Position numbers and translations under genes: made by a program. Shown here in pieces: positions 11,461 through 21,057 of a DNA stretch of 64,000 nt. The stretch's first letter is position 1. Every line of letters begins with the position of its first letter. The notes under the pieces were generated by a model. That model was not told the origin of the DNA and did no database searches. It saw nothing but the letters and a program-made list of their open reading frames with translations. The stretch spans positions 342,906,644 to 342,970,643 of the forward strand of contig NC_061514.1 of the NCBI RefSeq assembly GCF_022539505.1, read 5' to 3'. This DNA comes from Lolium rigidum (taxonomy: Eukaryota > Streptophyta > Magnoliopsida > Poales > Poaceae).

Positions 11461-12326
11461 CTATTTAGTTTGATTAATTTGGGGACTGGGAATCCCATTG
11501 CCAGCTCCTTTTGCAAAATTATTGGATAAGCGGATGAAGCCACTAGTCCATTGGTGAAAGTTGCCCAACAAGATTGAAAGATAAACACCACATACTTCCT
11601 CATGAGCTATAAAACATTGACACAAATCAGAGGTGATAAATTTTGAATTGTTTAAAGGTAGCACTCAAGCAATTTACTTTGGAATGGCGGAGAAATACCA
11701 TGTAGTAGGTAGGTATGGTGGACACAAATGGCATAGTGGTTGGCTCAAGGATTTTGGATGCATGAGAAGTATTCCCTCTCGATACAAGGTTTAGGCTAGC
11801 AAGGTTATTTGAAACAAACACAAGGATGAAGCGGTGCAGCAAAACTCACATAAAAGACATATTGTAAACATTATAAGACTCTACACCGTCTTCCTTGTTG
11901 TTCAAACTCAATACTAGAAATTATCTAGACTTTAGAGAGACCAATTATGCAAACCAAATTTTAGCAAGCTCTATGTATTTCTTCACTAATAGGTGCAAAG
12001 TATATGATGCAAGAGCTTAATCATGAGCACAACAATTGCCAAGTATCACATTATCCAAGACATTTTACCAATTACTACATGTAGCATTTCCCGTTTCCAA
12101 CCATACAACAATTAACGAAGCAGTTTCACCCTTCGCCATGAAAATTAAAGGCTAAGAACACATGTGTTCATATGAACCAGCGGAGCGTGTCTCTCTCCCA
12201 CACAAGCATTTATTCAAATAAAAACAAAAATAGAAACAAACAGACGCTCCAAGTAAAGTACATAAGATGTGACCGAATAAAAATATAGTTTCAAGAGAAG
12301 GAACCTGATAATTTGTCGATGGAGAA

Positions 12327-12347
12327 GGGGATGCCTTGGGCATCCCC
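12327..12347 (-). other. Perfect short hairpin containing polypurine-tract sequence
   Basis: Stem ggggatgcc with ggcatcccc and a 3-nt loop. The minus-strand left side overlaps an internal copy of ctaagcttggggatgc. The identical hairpin occurs in element B at 20008-20028. Confidence 0.6.
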
Positions 12348-13046
12348 AAGCTTAGATGCTTGAGTCTTCTTGAAATATGCAGGGATGAACCACCGGGGCA
12401 TCCCCAAGCTTAGACTTTTCACTCTTCTTGATCACATTGTATCATCCTCCTCTCTTGACCCTTGAAAACTTCCTTCACACCGAACTCGAAACAAACTCAT
12501 TAGAGGGTTAGTGCATAATCAAAAACTCACATGTTCAGAGGTGACACAATCATTCTTAACACTTCTGGACATTGCCCAAAGCTACTGGAAGTTAATGGAA
12601 CAAAGAAATCCATCCCACACAGCAAAAGAGGCAATGCGAAATAAAAGGCAGAATCTGTCAAAACAGAACAGTTCGTAAAGACGAATTTTATTGAGGCACC
12701 AGTCTTGCTCAAATGAAAATGCTCAAATTTAATGAAAGTTGCGTACATATCTTAGGATCACTCACGTAAATTGGCATAATTTTCTGAGTTACCTACAGAG
12801 AATTTGGCCCAGATTCGTGACAGCAAAGAAATCTGTTTCTGCGCAGTAATCCAAATCTAGTATGAACCTTACTATCAACGACTTTACTTGGCACAACAAA
12901 ACACAAAACTAAGATAAGGAGAGGTTGCTACAGTAGTAACAACTTCCAAGACACAAATATAAAACAAAGTACTGTAGCAAAATAAACACATGGGTTATCT
13001 CCCAAGAAGTTCTTTCTTTATAGCCATTAAGATGGGCTCAGCAGTT

Positions 13047-13790
13047 TTAATGATGCACTCGCAAGAAATAGTATTTGAAGCAAAAGAGAGCATCAAGAAG
13101 CAAATTCAAAACACATTTAAGTCTAACATGCTTCCTATGCATAGGAATCTTGTAAATAAACAAGTTCATGAAGAGCAAAGTGACAAGCATAGGAAGATAA
13201 AACAAGTGTAGCTTCAAAAATTTCAGCACATAGAGAGGCATTTTAGTAACATGAAAATTTCTACAACCATATTTTCCTCTCTCATAATAACTTTCAGTAG
13301 TATCATGAGCAAAATCAACAATATAACTATCACATAAAGCATTCTTATCATGAGTCTCATGCATAAAATTATTACTCTCCACATAAGCATAATCAATTTT
13401 ATTAGTTGTAGTGGGAGCAAATTCAACAAAGTAGCTATCAAATATAGGAGGCATATTGTAATCATAATCAAATTTATCCTCCATAACAGGTGGCAACAAA
13501 AGACTACTATCATTATAATCATCATAAATAGGAGGCAAAGTATCATCAAAGTAAATTTTCTCCTCAATTCTTGGGGGACTAAAAAGATCATGCTCATCAA
13601 AACCAGCTTCCCCAAGCTTAGAATTTTCCATAGCATTAGCAACAATAGTGTTCAAAGCATTCATATTAATAACATTCCCATTAGCATGCATATAAAGTTC
13701 CATGGGTTTTTTAATTCTCTCTTCAAACACATCATGTCCTAATTCAAGATAAAGTTCATAAAGATCTCTCATATTTTTGTTGTTTTCCAT
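13047..13790 (-). CDS. Conserved acidic/hydrophobic protein of element A (247 aa)
   Basis: This is the only ORF of the element, starting about 140 nt after the primer-binding site, where gag normally lies. No gag, zinc knuckle or protease motif is seen. Residues 60-175 are acidic and Tyr/Pro-rich with loose repeats (IEEKIYFDDTLPPIYDD, MEDKFDYDYNMPPIFD, then SYFVEF and SYIVDF). Residues 186-214 form a strongly hydrophobic stretch (VLKFLKLHLFYLPMLVTLLF) and 227-242 a second one, each followed by basic residues; both could cross or dock on a membrane. Element G has a 243-aa homologue (62027-62758) whose length differences are all multiples of three. Function is unknown; an env-like or membrane-targeting role is speculation. 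Confidence 0.75.
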   Translation of the reverse strand: MENNKNMRDLYELYLELGHDVFEERIKKPMELYMHANGNVINMNALNTIVANAMENSKLGEAGFDEHDLFSPPRIEEKIYFDDTLPPIYDDYNDSSLLLPPVMEDKFDYDYNMPPIFDSYFVEFAPTTTNKIDYAYVESNNFMHETHDKNALCDSYIVDFAHDTTESYYERGKYGCRNFHVTKMPLYVLKFLKLHLFYLPMLVTLLFMNLFIYKIPMHRKHVRLKCVLNLLLDALFCFKYYFLRVHH

Positions 13791-13926
13791 TATGCCTAAC
13801 TAGTGTAAACAAGAAACAAAAAGATGCAATTGCGAGGATCTAAAGGAAATAGCTTCGAGCACAAACACAATGGCGCCGAAAAGTATCGTTACTCGGAACC
13901 GAAGTATGAGTGCCTTTTACCTTTCC

Positions 13927-13944
13927 TCCCCGACAACGGCGCCG
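13927..13944 (-). other. Element A primer-binding site (tRNA-Asp type)
   Basis: The minus strand reads cggcgccgttgtcgggga, two mismatches from the complement of the plant tRNA-Asp 3' end (tggcgccgttgccgggga). It lies 10 nt inside the 5' LTR border (13955) rather than directly against it. Confidence 0.75.
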
Positions 13945-13954
13945 GAAAAGTGCT

Positions 13955-15670
13955 TGATGTCTACGGGTGCTTCTATTCTTGTAGACAGGTGTTGGGCCTC
14001 CAAGAGCAAAGGTTTGTAGAACAGCAGCAAGTTTCCCTTAAGTGGATCACCCAAGGTTTATCGATCTCAGGGAGGAAGAGGTCAAAGATATCCCACTCAT
14101 GCAACCCTGCAACCACAAAGCAAGAAGTCTCTTGTGTCCCCAACACACCTAATAGGTGCACTAGTTCGGCGAAGAGATAGTGAAATACAGGTGGTATGAA
14201 TAAGTATGAGCAGTAGCAACGGCACCAGAAAAGTGCTTGCTGGCGTGTAGTTGACGGTGGTAATATTGCAGGCAGTAGAAACACAGTAAAACAGTAAACA
14301 AGCAGCGATAGCAGTATTTAGGAACAAGGCCGAGGGATCATACTTTCACTAGTGGACACTCTCAACATTGATCACATAACAGAATAAATAGATAGATGGT
14401 AGACTCTACACCCTCTTGTTGGATGATGAACACCACTAACTGTGTAGGATTACACGAACCCTCAATGCCGGAGTTAACAAGCTCCACAATATTCGATGTT
14501 CATATTTAAATAACCTTAGAGTGCATGACAGATCAACATAACCAAACCAAGTACTAACATAGCATGCACACTGTCACCTTCACGCTACGAAAGGAGGCAT
14601 AGATCACATCAATACCATCATAGCAATAGTTAACTTCATAATCTACAAGAGATCACGATCATAGCCTACGCCAAGTACTAACACGATGCACACACTGTTA
14701 CCATTATACCGTGCAGGAGGAATAAACTACTTTAATAACATCACTAGAGTAGCACACAGATAAATTGTGCTACAAAACACATTGCAATCATAAAGAGATA
14801 TAAATAGGCACTTCACTATGCCATTCATAACAGTGAATAAGTATTCTGTGAAATATAACCTAAGAGACCCACACGGTGCACACACTGTCACCTTTACACA
14901 CGTGGGACAAGGAGTCTCCGGAGATCACATAAGTAAAATTCACTTGACTAGCATAACGACATCTAGATTACAAGCATCATCATATGAATCTCAATCATGT
15001 AAGGCAGCTCATGAGATTATTGTATTGAAGTACATAGGAGAGAGATGAACCACATAGCTACCGGTACAGCCCCAAGCCTCGATGGAGAACTACTCCCTCC
15101 TCATGGGAGACAGCAGCGTTGATGATGATGGCGGTGGTGTCGATGGAGGAGCCTTCCGGGGGCACTTCCCCGTCCCGGCGGCGTGCCGGAACAGAGAGTC
15201 CTGTCCCCCAGATCTTGGCTTCGCGATGGCGGCGGCTCTGGATGGTTTCTCGTACCGTGGCTTTTCCGTATCGAGGTTTTAGGTTGAGGACCTTTATATA
15301 GGCGAAGAGGCGGAGTCGGAGGGTCGAAGAGGCGGTGAGAGGGTAAGGCGGTGCGGGCCACCCCCAGGCCGCGCCGGCCTACCTCCTGGTGGGCCTGTGG
15401 CCCCCCTCTGGTGACTCTCGGGTGTTCTGGATGCTTCCGGGGATTCTAAGATGCTGGGCGTTGATTTCGTCCGATTCCGAGAATATTTCCTTACTAGGAT
15501 TTCTGAAACCAAAAACAGCAGAAAACAGCAAGCCGGCCCTTCGGCATCTCGTCAATAGGTTAGTTCCGGAAAACGCATAAATATGACATAAAGTGTGCAT
15601 AAAACATGTAGATATCATCAATAATGTGGCATGGAACATAAGAAAATATCGATACGTCGGAGACGTATCA
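13955..15670 (-). repeat. Element A 5' LTR
   Basis: It runs from tgatgtctacggg to gagacgtatca on the plus strand. The TATA box is at 15291-15302 (minus strand). Downstream of it the transcript leader would pass through the ctcgatacggaaaagcc region to the primer site. The flank at 15671-15675 is the gggcc TSD. Confidence 0.92.
15291..15302 (-). promoter_or_regulatory. TATA box of element A 5' LTR
   Basis: The minus-strand sequence cctatataaagg in the upstream LTR is the copy that would drive transcription of the 247-aa ORF. It is identical to the copy in the 3' LTR. Confidence 0.65.
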
Positions 15671-15675
15671 GGGCC

Positions 15676-16984
15676 CCACACCACCTGGCGGCGCGGCCAA
15701 GAGGGGGGGCGCCACCCTATGGGGTGGGCCCCTCGAGCGTCCCCCGACTCTGCCCCTTCGCCTATACATTCTCTCCATCGCGAAAACCCTAGGACCGAGA
15801 GCCACAATACGAGAAAATTTCCAGAGACGCCGCCGCCAATCCCATCTCGGGGGATTCAGGAGACCGCCTCCGGCACCCTGCCGGAGAGGGGAATCATCAC
15901 CCGGAGGACTCTACATCACCATGATCGCCCCCGGACTGATGCATGAGTAGTTCATCCTTGGACTATGGGTCCATAGCAGTAGCTAGATGGTTGTCTTCTC
16001 CTCTTGTGCTATCATGTTTAGATCTTGTGAGCTGCCTATCATGATCAAGATCATCTATTTGTAATGCTATATGTTGTGTTTGTTGGGATTCGATGAATAT
16101 GGAATACTATGTCAAGTTGATTATTGATCTATCATATATGTGTTGTTTATGATCTTGCATGCTCTCTGTTGCTAGTAGAGGCTCTGGCCAAGTTGATACT
16201 TGTGACTCCAAGAGGGAGTATTTATGCTCGATATTGGGTTCATGCCTCCATTGAATCTGGGACAGTGATAGAAAGTTCTAAGGTTATGGATGTGCTGTTG
16301 CCACTAGGGATAAAACAACAATGCTTTGTCTAAGGATATTTGTATTGTTTACATTACGCACGTACTTAATGCAATTGTCCGTTGTTTGCAACTTAATACT
16401 GGAAGGGGTGCGGATGCTAACCCGAAGGTGGACTTTTTAGGCATAGATGCATGCTGGATAGCGGTCTATGTTCTTTGTCGTAATGCCCTAAGTAAATCTA
16501 TATTAGTCATCATGATATGTATGTGCATTGTTATGCCCTCTCTATTTGTCAATTGCCCAACTGTAATTTGTTCACCCAGCATGCTATTTCTTATTGGAGA
16601 GACACCACTAGTGAACTGTGGACCCCGGTCCATTCTTTTACATCTGAATACAATCTATCGCAATCATTGTTCTCTGATGTTCTTTGCAAACAAACATCAT
16701 TCTCCACACCATACGTTTAATCCTTTATTTACGGCAAGCCGGTGAGATTGACAACCTCACTGTTAAGTTGGGGCAAAGTATTTTGATTGTGTTGTGCAGG
16801 TTCCACGTTGGCATCGGAATCCCTGGTGTTGCGCCGCACTACACTCCTTCACCAACAACCTTCACGTGGCCTTCATCTCCTACTGGTTCGATAACCTTGG
16901 TTTCTTACGAGGGAAAACTTGCTGCTGTATGCATCACACCTTCCTCTTGGGGTTCCCAACGGACGTGTGCTTCACGCGTTATCA
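15676..16984 (+). repeat. Element B 5' LTR, second part
   Basis: This continues the LTR from ccacaccacctggcggcgcg to ttcacgcgttatca. It matches the B 3' LTR (52453 onward) up to the point where that copy is truncated, and the reverse complement of the solo LTR at 55149-56744. A TATA-like cctatacatt is at 15761-15770; the 3' LTR copy has the better cctatatattc. Confidence 0.9.
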
Positions 16985-16995
16985 AGCTCTTTTTC

Positions 16996-17013
16996 TGGCG
17001 CCGTTGCCGGGGA
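16996..17013 (+). other. Element B primer-binding site, tRNA-Asp
   Basis: tggcgccgttgccgggga is an 18-nt exact complement of the plant tRNA-Asp(GTC) 3' end including CCA. It is 11 nt (agctctttttc) from the LTR end. It is a primer site, not a tRNA gene. Confidence 0.85.
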
Positions 17014-17197
17014 GATCAAGACACGCTGCAAGGGGAGTCTCCCACATCCAATCTCTTTACTTTGTTTATTGTCTTGCTTTACTTTATTTTATTTTCTGTT
17101 TTGTTTGCTTTCTTTATATCAAAAACACACAAAAAATTAGTTACTTGCATTTACTTTATTTAATTCAGTTTGCTTTACTTATTTTATTATTCTTAAA

Positions 17198-19165
17198 ATG
17201 AATACTCCTGAGAACACTAAGTTGTGTGACTTCACTAGCACCAATAATAATGATTTCATATGCACACCTATTGCTCCACCTGCTGCTACAGCAGAATTTT
17301 ATGAAATTAAACCTGCTTTACTAAATCTTGTTATGAGAGAGCAATTTTCTGGTGTTAGTACTGATGATGTTGCTGCCCATCTTAATAATTTTGTTGAACT
17401 TTGTGAAATACAAAAGTATAAGGATGTAGATGGGGACATTATAAAACTGAAATTGTTTCCTTTCTCCTTAAGAGGAAGAGCTAAAGATTGGTTGTTATCC
17501 TTGCCTAAGAATAGTATTGATTCATGGACTAAATGTAAAGATGCTTTCATTGGTAGATATTATCCTCCTGCTAAAATTATATCTTTGAGAAGTAGCATAA
17601 TGAATTTTAAGCAATTGGATAATGAACATGTTGCCCAAGCATGGGAAAGAATGAAATCTTTGGTAAAGAATTGTCCTACCCATGGACTAACTACTTGGAT
17701 GATCATCCAAACCTTTTATGCAGGATTAAATTTTTCTTCGAGGAACCTATTGGATTCAGCTGCTGGAGGAACTTTTATGTCCATCACTTTGGGTGCCACA
17801 ACAAAGCTTCTTGATAATATGATGATCAACTACTTTGAATGGCACACTAAAAGGACTCCACAAGGTAAGAAGGTAAATTATGTTGAAGAAACCTCCTCCT
17901 TGAGTGATAAGATTGATGTTATTATGTCTATGCTTGTTAATGGTAGATCTAATGTTGATCCTAATAATGTTCCTTTAGCTTCATTGGTTGCTCAAGAAGA
18001 GCATGTTGATGTGAACTTCATTAAAAATAGTAATTTCAACAACAATGCTTATAGAAATAATTTTGGTAACAACTATAGGCCATATCCTTCTAATAATTGT
18101 AATGGTTATGGTAATTCTTATGGTAATTCTTACAACAATAGTAGGAGTGTACCCTCTGGTCTTGAAGTCTTGCTTAAAGAACTTATTAGTACACAAACTG
18201 CTTTTAACAAATCTATTGACGAAAATCTTGGTAAAATTGATGTTCTTGCTTCTAAGGTTGATAGTCTTGCTGCTGATGTTGATCTTTTAAAATTGAAAGT
18301 TATGCCTAGTGAAGATAAAGATATTAAGTCATTTGCTACAGCAAACTCTATACAAGTTCAAATTAATGAAAATATTAGATTGATGGCTGAATTGCATGCT
18401 AGGTGGGAAAGAGAAGAAAAACTTGCTAAAGAGAATAATGTAGCTAAAGTTTGGACTATTACCACCACTAGTAATGTTGATGCTTCACATGTTGCTGAAC
18501 CTCCTACTATCAATGGTAAAATAATTGGAGTTGGCAAAGTTTCAACCCCTAATACAAAGCATGCAAAACTACCTGAAACTGCTAAATCTGGTGAAACTGT
18601 TTGTGATAAAAGTGCTGAAATATTTCAGAACATTGGGGACAATGATCCCATTGCTTTAGATCATAATGATTTTGATTTTGATAATTTTCATATCTCTGAA
18701 GTTATTAAGTTCTTGCAAAAACTTGCTAGAATCCCTAATGCTAGTGCTATGAACTTGGCCTTTACAAAACATATCACAAATGCTCTCATAAAAGCTAGAG
18801 AAGAGAAATTAAAACTTGAAACTTCTATTCCTAGGAAGTTGGAAGATGGTTGGGAGCCCATCATTAAGATGAAGGTCAATGATTTTGATTGTAATGCTTT
18901 ATGTGATCTTGGTGCAAGTATTTCTGTTATGCCTAAGAAACTCTATGATATGCTTGACTTGCCACCATTGAAATATTGTTATTTGGATGTTAATCTTGTT
19001 GATAATTCTATAAAGAAACCTTTGGGGAGGATTGATAATGTTCACATTACGGTTAACAATAACCTTGTCCCCGTTGATTTTTTTGTCTTGGATATTGAAT
19101 GCAATGCATCTTGTCCTATTATTTTGGGAAGACCCTTTCTTCGAACTCGTTGGTGCTATTATTGA
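17198..19165 (+). CDS. Element B gag plus retropepsin-like domain (655 aa)
   Basis: The ORF starts at an ATG about 180 nt after the primer site. Residues about 45-175 are a retrotransposon gag (capsid) domain with typical signatures (FPFSLRGRAKDWLLSLP, IGRYYPP, AWERMKSL, FYAGL). Residues about 270-320 are Asn/Tyr/Gly-rich (low complexity), followed by a heptad-like Leu/Val/Asp stretch (335-368). Near residue 565 begins a retropepsin-like domain with NALCDLGASISVMP, having D-L-G in place of the usual D-T/S-G, and ending at IILGRPFLR. The last residues are out of frame: the family pattern continues in the next frame from about 19147. Reverse transcriptase and integrase never follow, so the element is non-autonomous by structure. 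Confidence 0.88.
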   Translation: MNTPENTKLCDFTSTNNNDFICTPIAPPAATAEFYEIKPALLNLVMREQFSGVSTDDVAAHLNNFVELCEIQKYKDVDGDIIKLKLFPFSLRGRAKDWLLSLPKNSIDSWTKCKDAFIGRYYPPAKIISLRSSIMNFKQLDNEHVAQAWERMKSLVKNCPTHGLTTWMIIQTFYAGLNFSSRNLLDSAAGGTFMSITLGATTKLLDNMMINYFEWHTKRTPQGKKVNYVEETSSLSDKIDVIMSMLVNGRSNVDPNNVPLASLVAQEEHVDVNFIKNSNFNNNAYRNNFGNNYRPYPSNNCNGYGNSYGNSYNNSRSVPSGLEVLLKELISTQTAFNKSIDENLGKIDVLASKVDSLAADVDLLKLKVMPSEDKDIKSFATANSIQVQINENIRLMAELHARWEREEKLAKENNVAKVWTITTTSNVDASHVAEPPTINGKIIGVGKVSTPNTKHAKLPETAKSGETVCDKSAEIFQNIGDNDPIALDHNDFDFDNFHISEVIKFLQKLARIPNASAMNLAFTKHITNALIKAREEKLKLETSIPRKLEDGWEPIIKMKVNDFDCNALCDLGASISVMPKKLYDMLDLPPLKYCYLDVNLVDNSIKKPLGRIDNVHITVNNNLVPVDFFVLDIECNASCPIILGRPFLRTRWCYY

Positions 19166-19307
19166 TATGAAGGAAGGGAATATTAAGTATCAATTCCCTC
19201 TTAAGAAAGGTATGGAACACTTCCCTAGAAAGAGAATGAAGTTACCTTTTGATTCTATTATTAGAACAAATTATGATGTTGATGCTTCATCTCTTGATAA
19301 TACTTGA
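19147..19307 (+). pseudogene. Frameshifted tail of element B gag-protease
   Basis: The C-terminal segment (GAIIDMKEGNIKYQFPL and onward to DVDASSLDN, TGA at 19305-19307) is in a different frame from the main ORF. The GRPF strand of the protease is followed in related copies by a VGAIID-type strand, so a single extra base near 19147 explains the break. Confidence 0.75.
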
Positions 19308-21057
19308 TTTACACTTTCTGCGCCTAGCTGAAAGGCGTTAAAACAAGCGCCTATGGGAGACAAACCATTATTTTACTTCTGCAATTTTTGTTTTATATTT
19401 GACTAAAGGTGCTTGTTACAACTGTAGCAATACCTTTGTATCTTTACTTTATTCAATTGTTGTGCCAAGTAAAGTCTTTGATAGTAAGGTTGATACTAGA
19501 TTTGGATTTCTGCGCAGAAACAGATTTCTAGCTGTCACGAATTTGAGTAGATCTCCCTGTAGGAAACTCAGAAAAATATGCAAAAATTCATGAGTAATCC
19601 TCAGATATGTACGCAACTTTCATTCAATTTGAGCTTCTTCATCTGAGCATGTTAAGTGCCTCGAAAAAATTTGTCTTTACGGACTGTTCTGTTTTGATAG
19701 TTTCTGCCTTTTATTTCACATTGCCTATTTTACTGTGTTTGAATGGATTTCTTTGTTCCATTAACTTTCAGTAGCTTGGGTAATGTCCAGAAGTGTTAGG
19801 AATGATTGTGTCCTCTCTGAACATGTGAATTTTTGATTATGCACTAACCCTCTAATGAGATTGTTTTGAGTTTGGTGTGGAGGAAGTTTTCAAGGGTCAA
19901 GAGAGGAGGATGATATAATATGATCAAGAAGAGTGAAAAGTCTAAGCTTGGGGATGCCCCCGTGGTTCATCCCTGCATATTTCAAGAATACTCAACCATC
20001 TAAGCTTGGGGATGCCCAAGGCATCCCCTTCTTCATCGACAACTTATCAGGTCACCTCTAGTGAAACTATATTTTTATTTAGTTGCATCTTATGTGCTTT
20101 ACTTGGAGCGTCTGTATGTTTTTATTTTTGTTTATGTTTGAATAAATTCAGATCCTAGCATTCCTTGTGTGGGAGAGAGACATGCTCCGCTTGTTCATAT
20201 GAACACTGGTGTTCTTATCTTTACTTTTAATGTTCATGGCGAAGGTTGAAAACCGCTTCGTTTATTGCTATTTGGTTGGAAACAGAAAATGCTTCATTTG
20301 GTAATTGGTATATTATCTTGAATAATTTGATACTTGGCAATTGTTTTGAGCTCTCAAATAGATCATGTTTAAGCTCTTGCATCATGTAGTTGGAACCTAT
20401 TAGTGGAGAATTACTGTAGAGCTTGTTGAAATTTGGTTTGCATGATTGGTCTCTCTAAAGTCTAGATATTTTCTGGTAAAAGTGTTTGAACAACAAGGAA
20501 GACAGTGTAGAGTCTTATAATGCTTGCAATATGTTCTTATGTAAGTTTTTCTGTACCGGTTCATACTTGTGTTTGCTTCAAACAACCTTGCTAGCCAAAT
20601 CCTTGTACTGAGAGGGAATGCTTCTCGTGCATCCAAAACCTTGAGCCAAAACCTATGCCATTTGTGTCCACCATAACTACCTACTATGTGGTATTTCTAT
20701 GCCATTCCAAAGTAAATTGCTTGCGTGCTAACTTTAAAATTTCATTTCTTATCTTTGCAATATATAGCTCATGGGAAAGTAGCTTAAAAACTATTGTGGT
20801 AAAGAATATGTAGCTTATGTATCTTATTTCTTATAAGTTGCTTATTGAGCGGTAACCATGTTTCTGGGGACGCCATCAACTGTTACACTTTTGTTGAATA
20901 TCATGTGAGTTGCTATGCATTTTCGTCTTGTCTGAAGTAAGGGTGATTTGCCATGAGTTGAATGGTTTGAGTATACATTGCGCCGCCAACCAAAGCCATG
21001 TATCATGGTGGAAGTTTCAGTTTGGACATTAATCCTCAATCTCTTATGAGAATATTA
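19308..21057 (+). other. Element B 3' noncoding region, left part
   Basis: No ORF is supported. It holds two exact internal copies of ctaagcttggggatgc (19942-19957 and 20000-20015), the second forming a hairpin (20008-20028). Text is shared with the minus strand of element A (for example the block around 19440-19560 with ctgcgcagaaacagattt) and with C (ttgctagcc...tgtactgag type, near 20585-20700). Angela inserted at the tatta target (21053-21057); the region resumes at 38861. Confidence 0.75.

Larger units (their letters stand above)
10628..13046 (-). other. Element A 3' noncoding region with conserved modules
   Basis: No ORF is supported in these 2.4 kb. They hold the stem-loop trio (11195-11460), a segment with the cttccctctgcgaagggcc word on the minus strand (near 11070-11095), two internal polypurine-tract copies (12340-12355 and 12398-12413), a 9-bp hairpin (12327-12347), and stretches shared with element B (for example minus strand of about 12640-12880 against B 19440-19800). 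Confidence 0.7.
8894..15670 (-). mobile_element. Element A: complete non-autonomous LTR element
   Basis: A is bounded by two LTRs of 1718 and 1716 bp (8894-10611 and 13955-15670) with TSD gggcc on both sides. In minus orientation the order is 5' LTR, tRNA-Asp-like primer site (13927-13944), one ORF of 247 codons, about 2.4 kb of noncoding sequence with conserved hairpins, polypurine tract and 3' LTR. There is no gag signature, protease, reverse transcriptase or integrase. The LTRs are visibly very similar, so the insertion is recent. Confidence 0.93.

Noticed and set aside
13223..13742. Overlapping ORFs on both strands at the 247-aa ORF of A
   Set aside because: They are shadows; only the 13047-13790 frame shows whole-codon indels against element G.
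16996..17013. tRNA-Asp gene
   Set aside because: Only the 18 nt complementary to the 3' end are present, at the primer-binding position; there is no cloverleaf.
16684..17163. Plus-strand ORFs of 135-159 codons before the gag of B
   Set aside because: They cross the LTR end and primer site; two overlapping frames are open only because of AT/T-rich composition.
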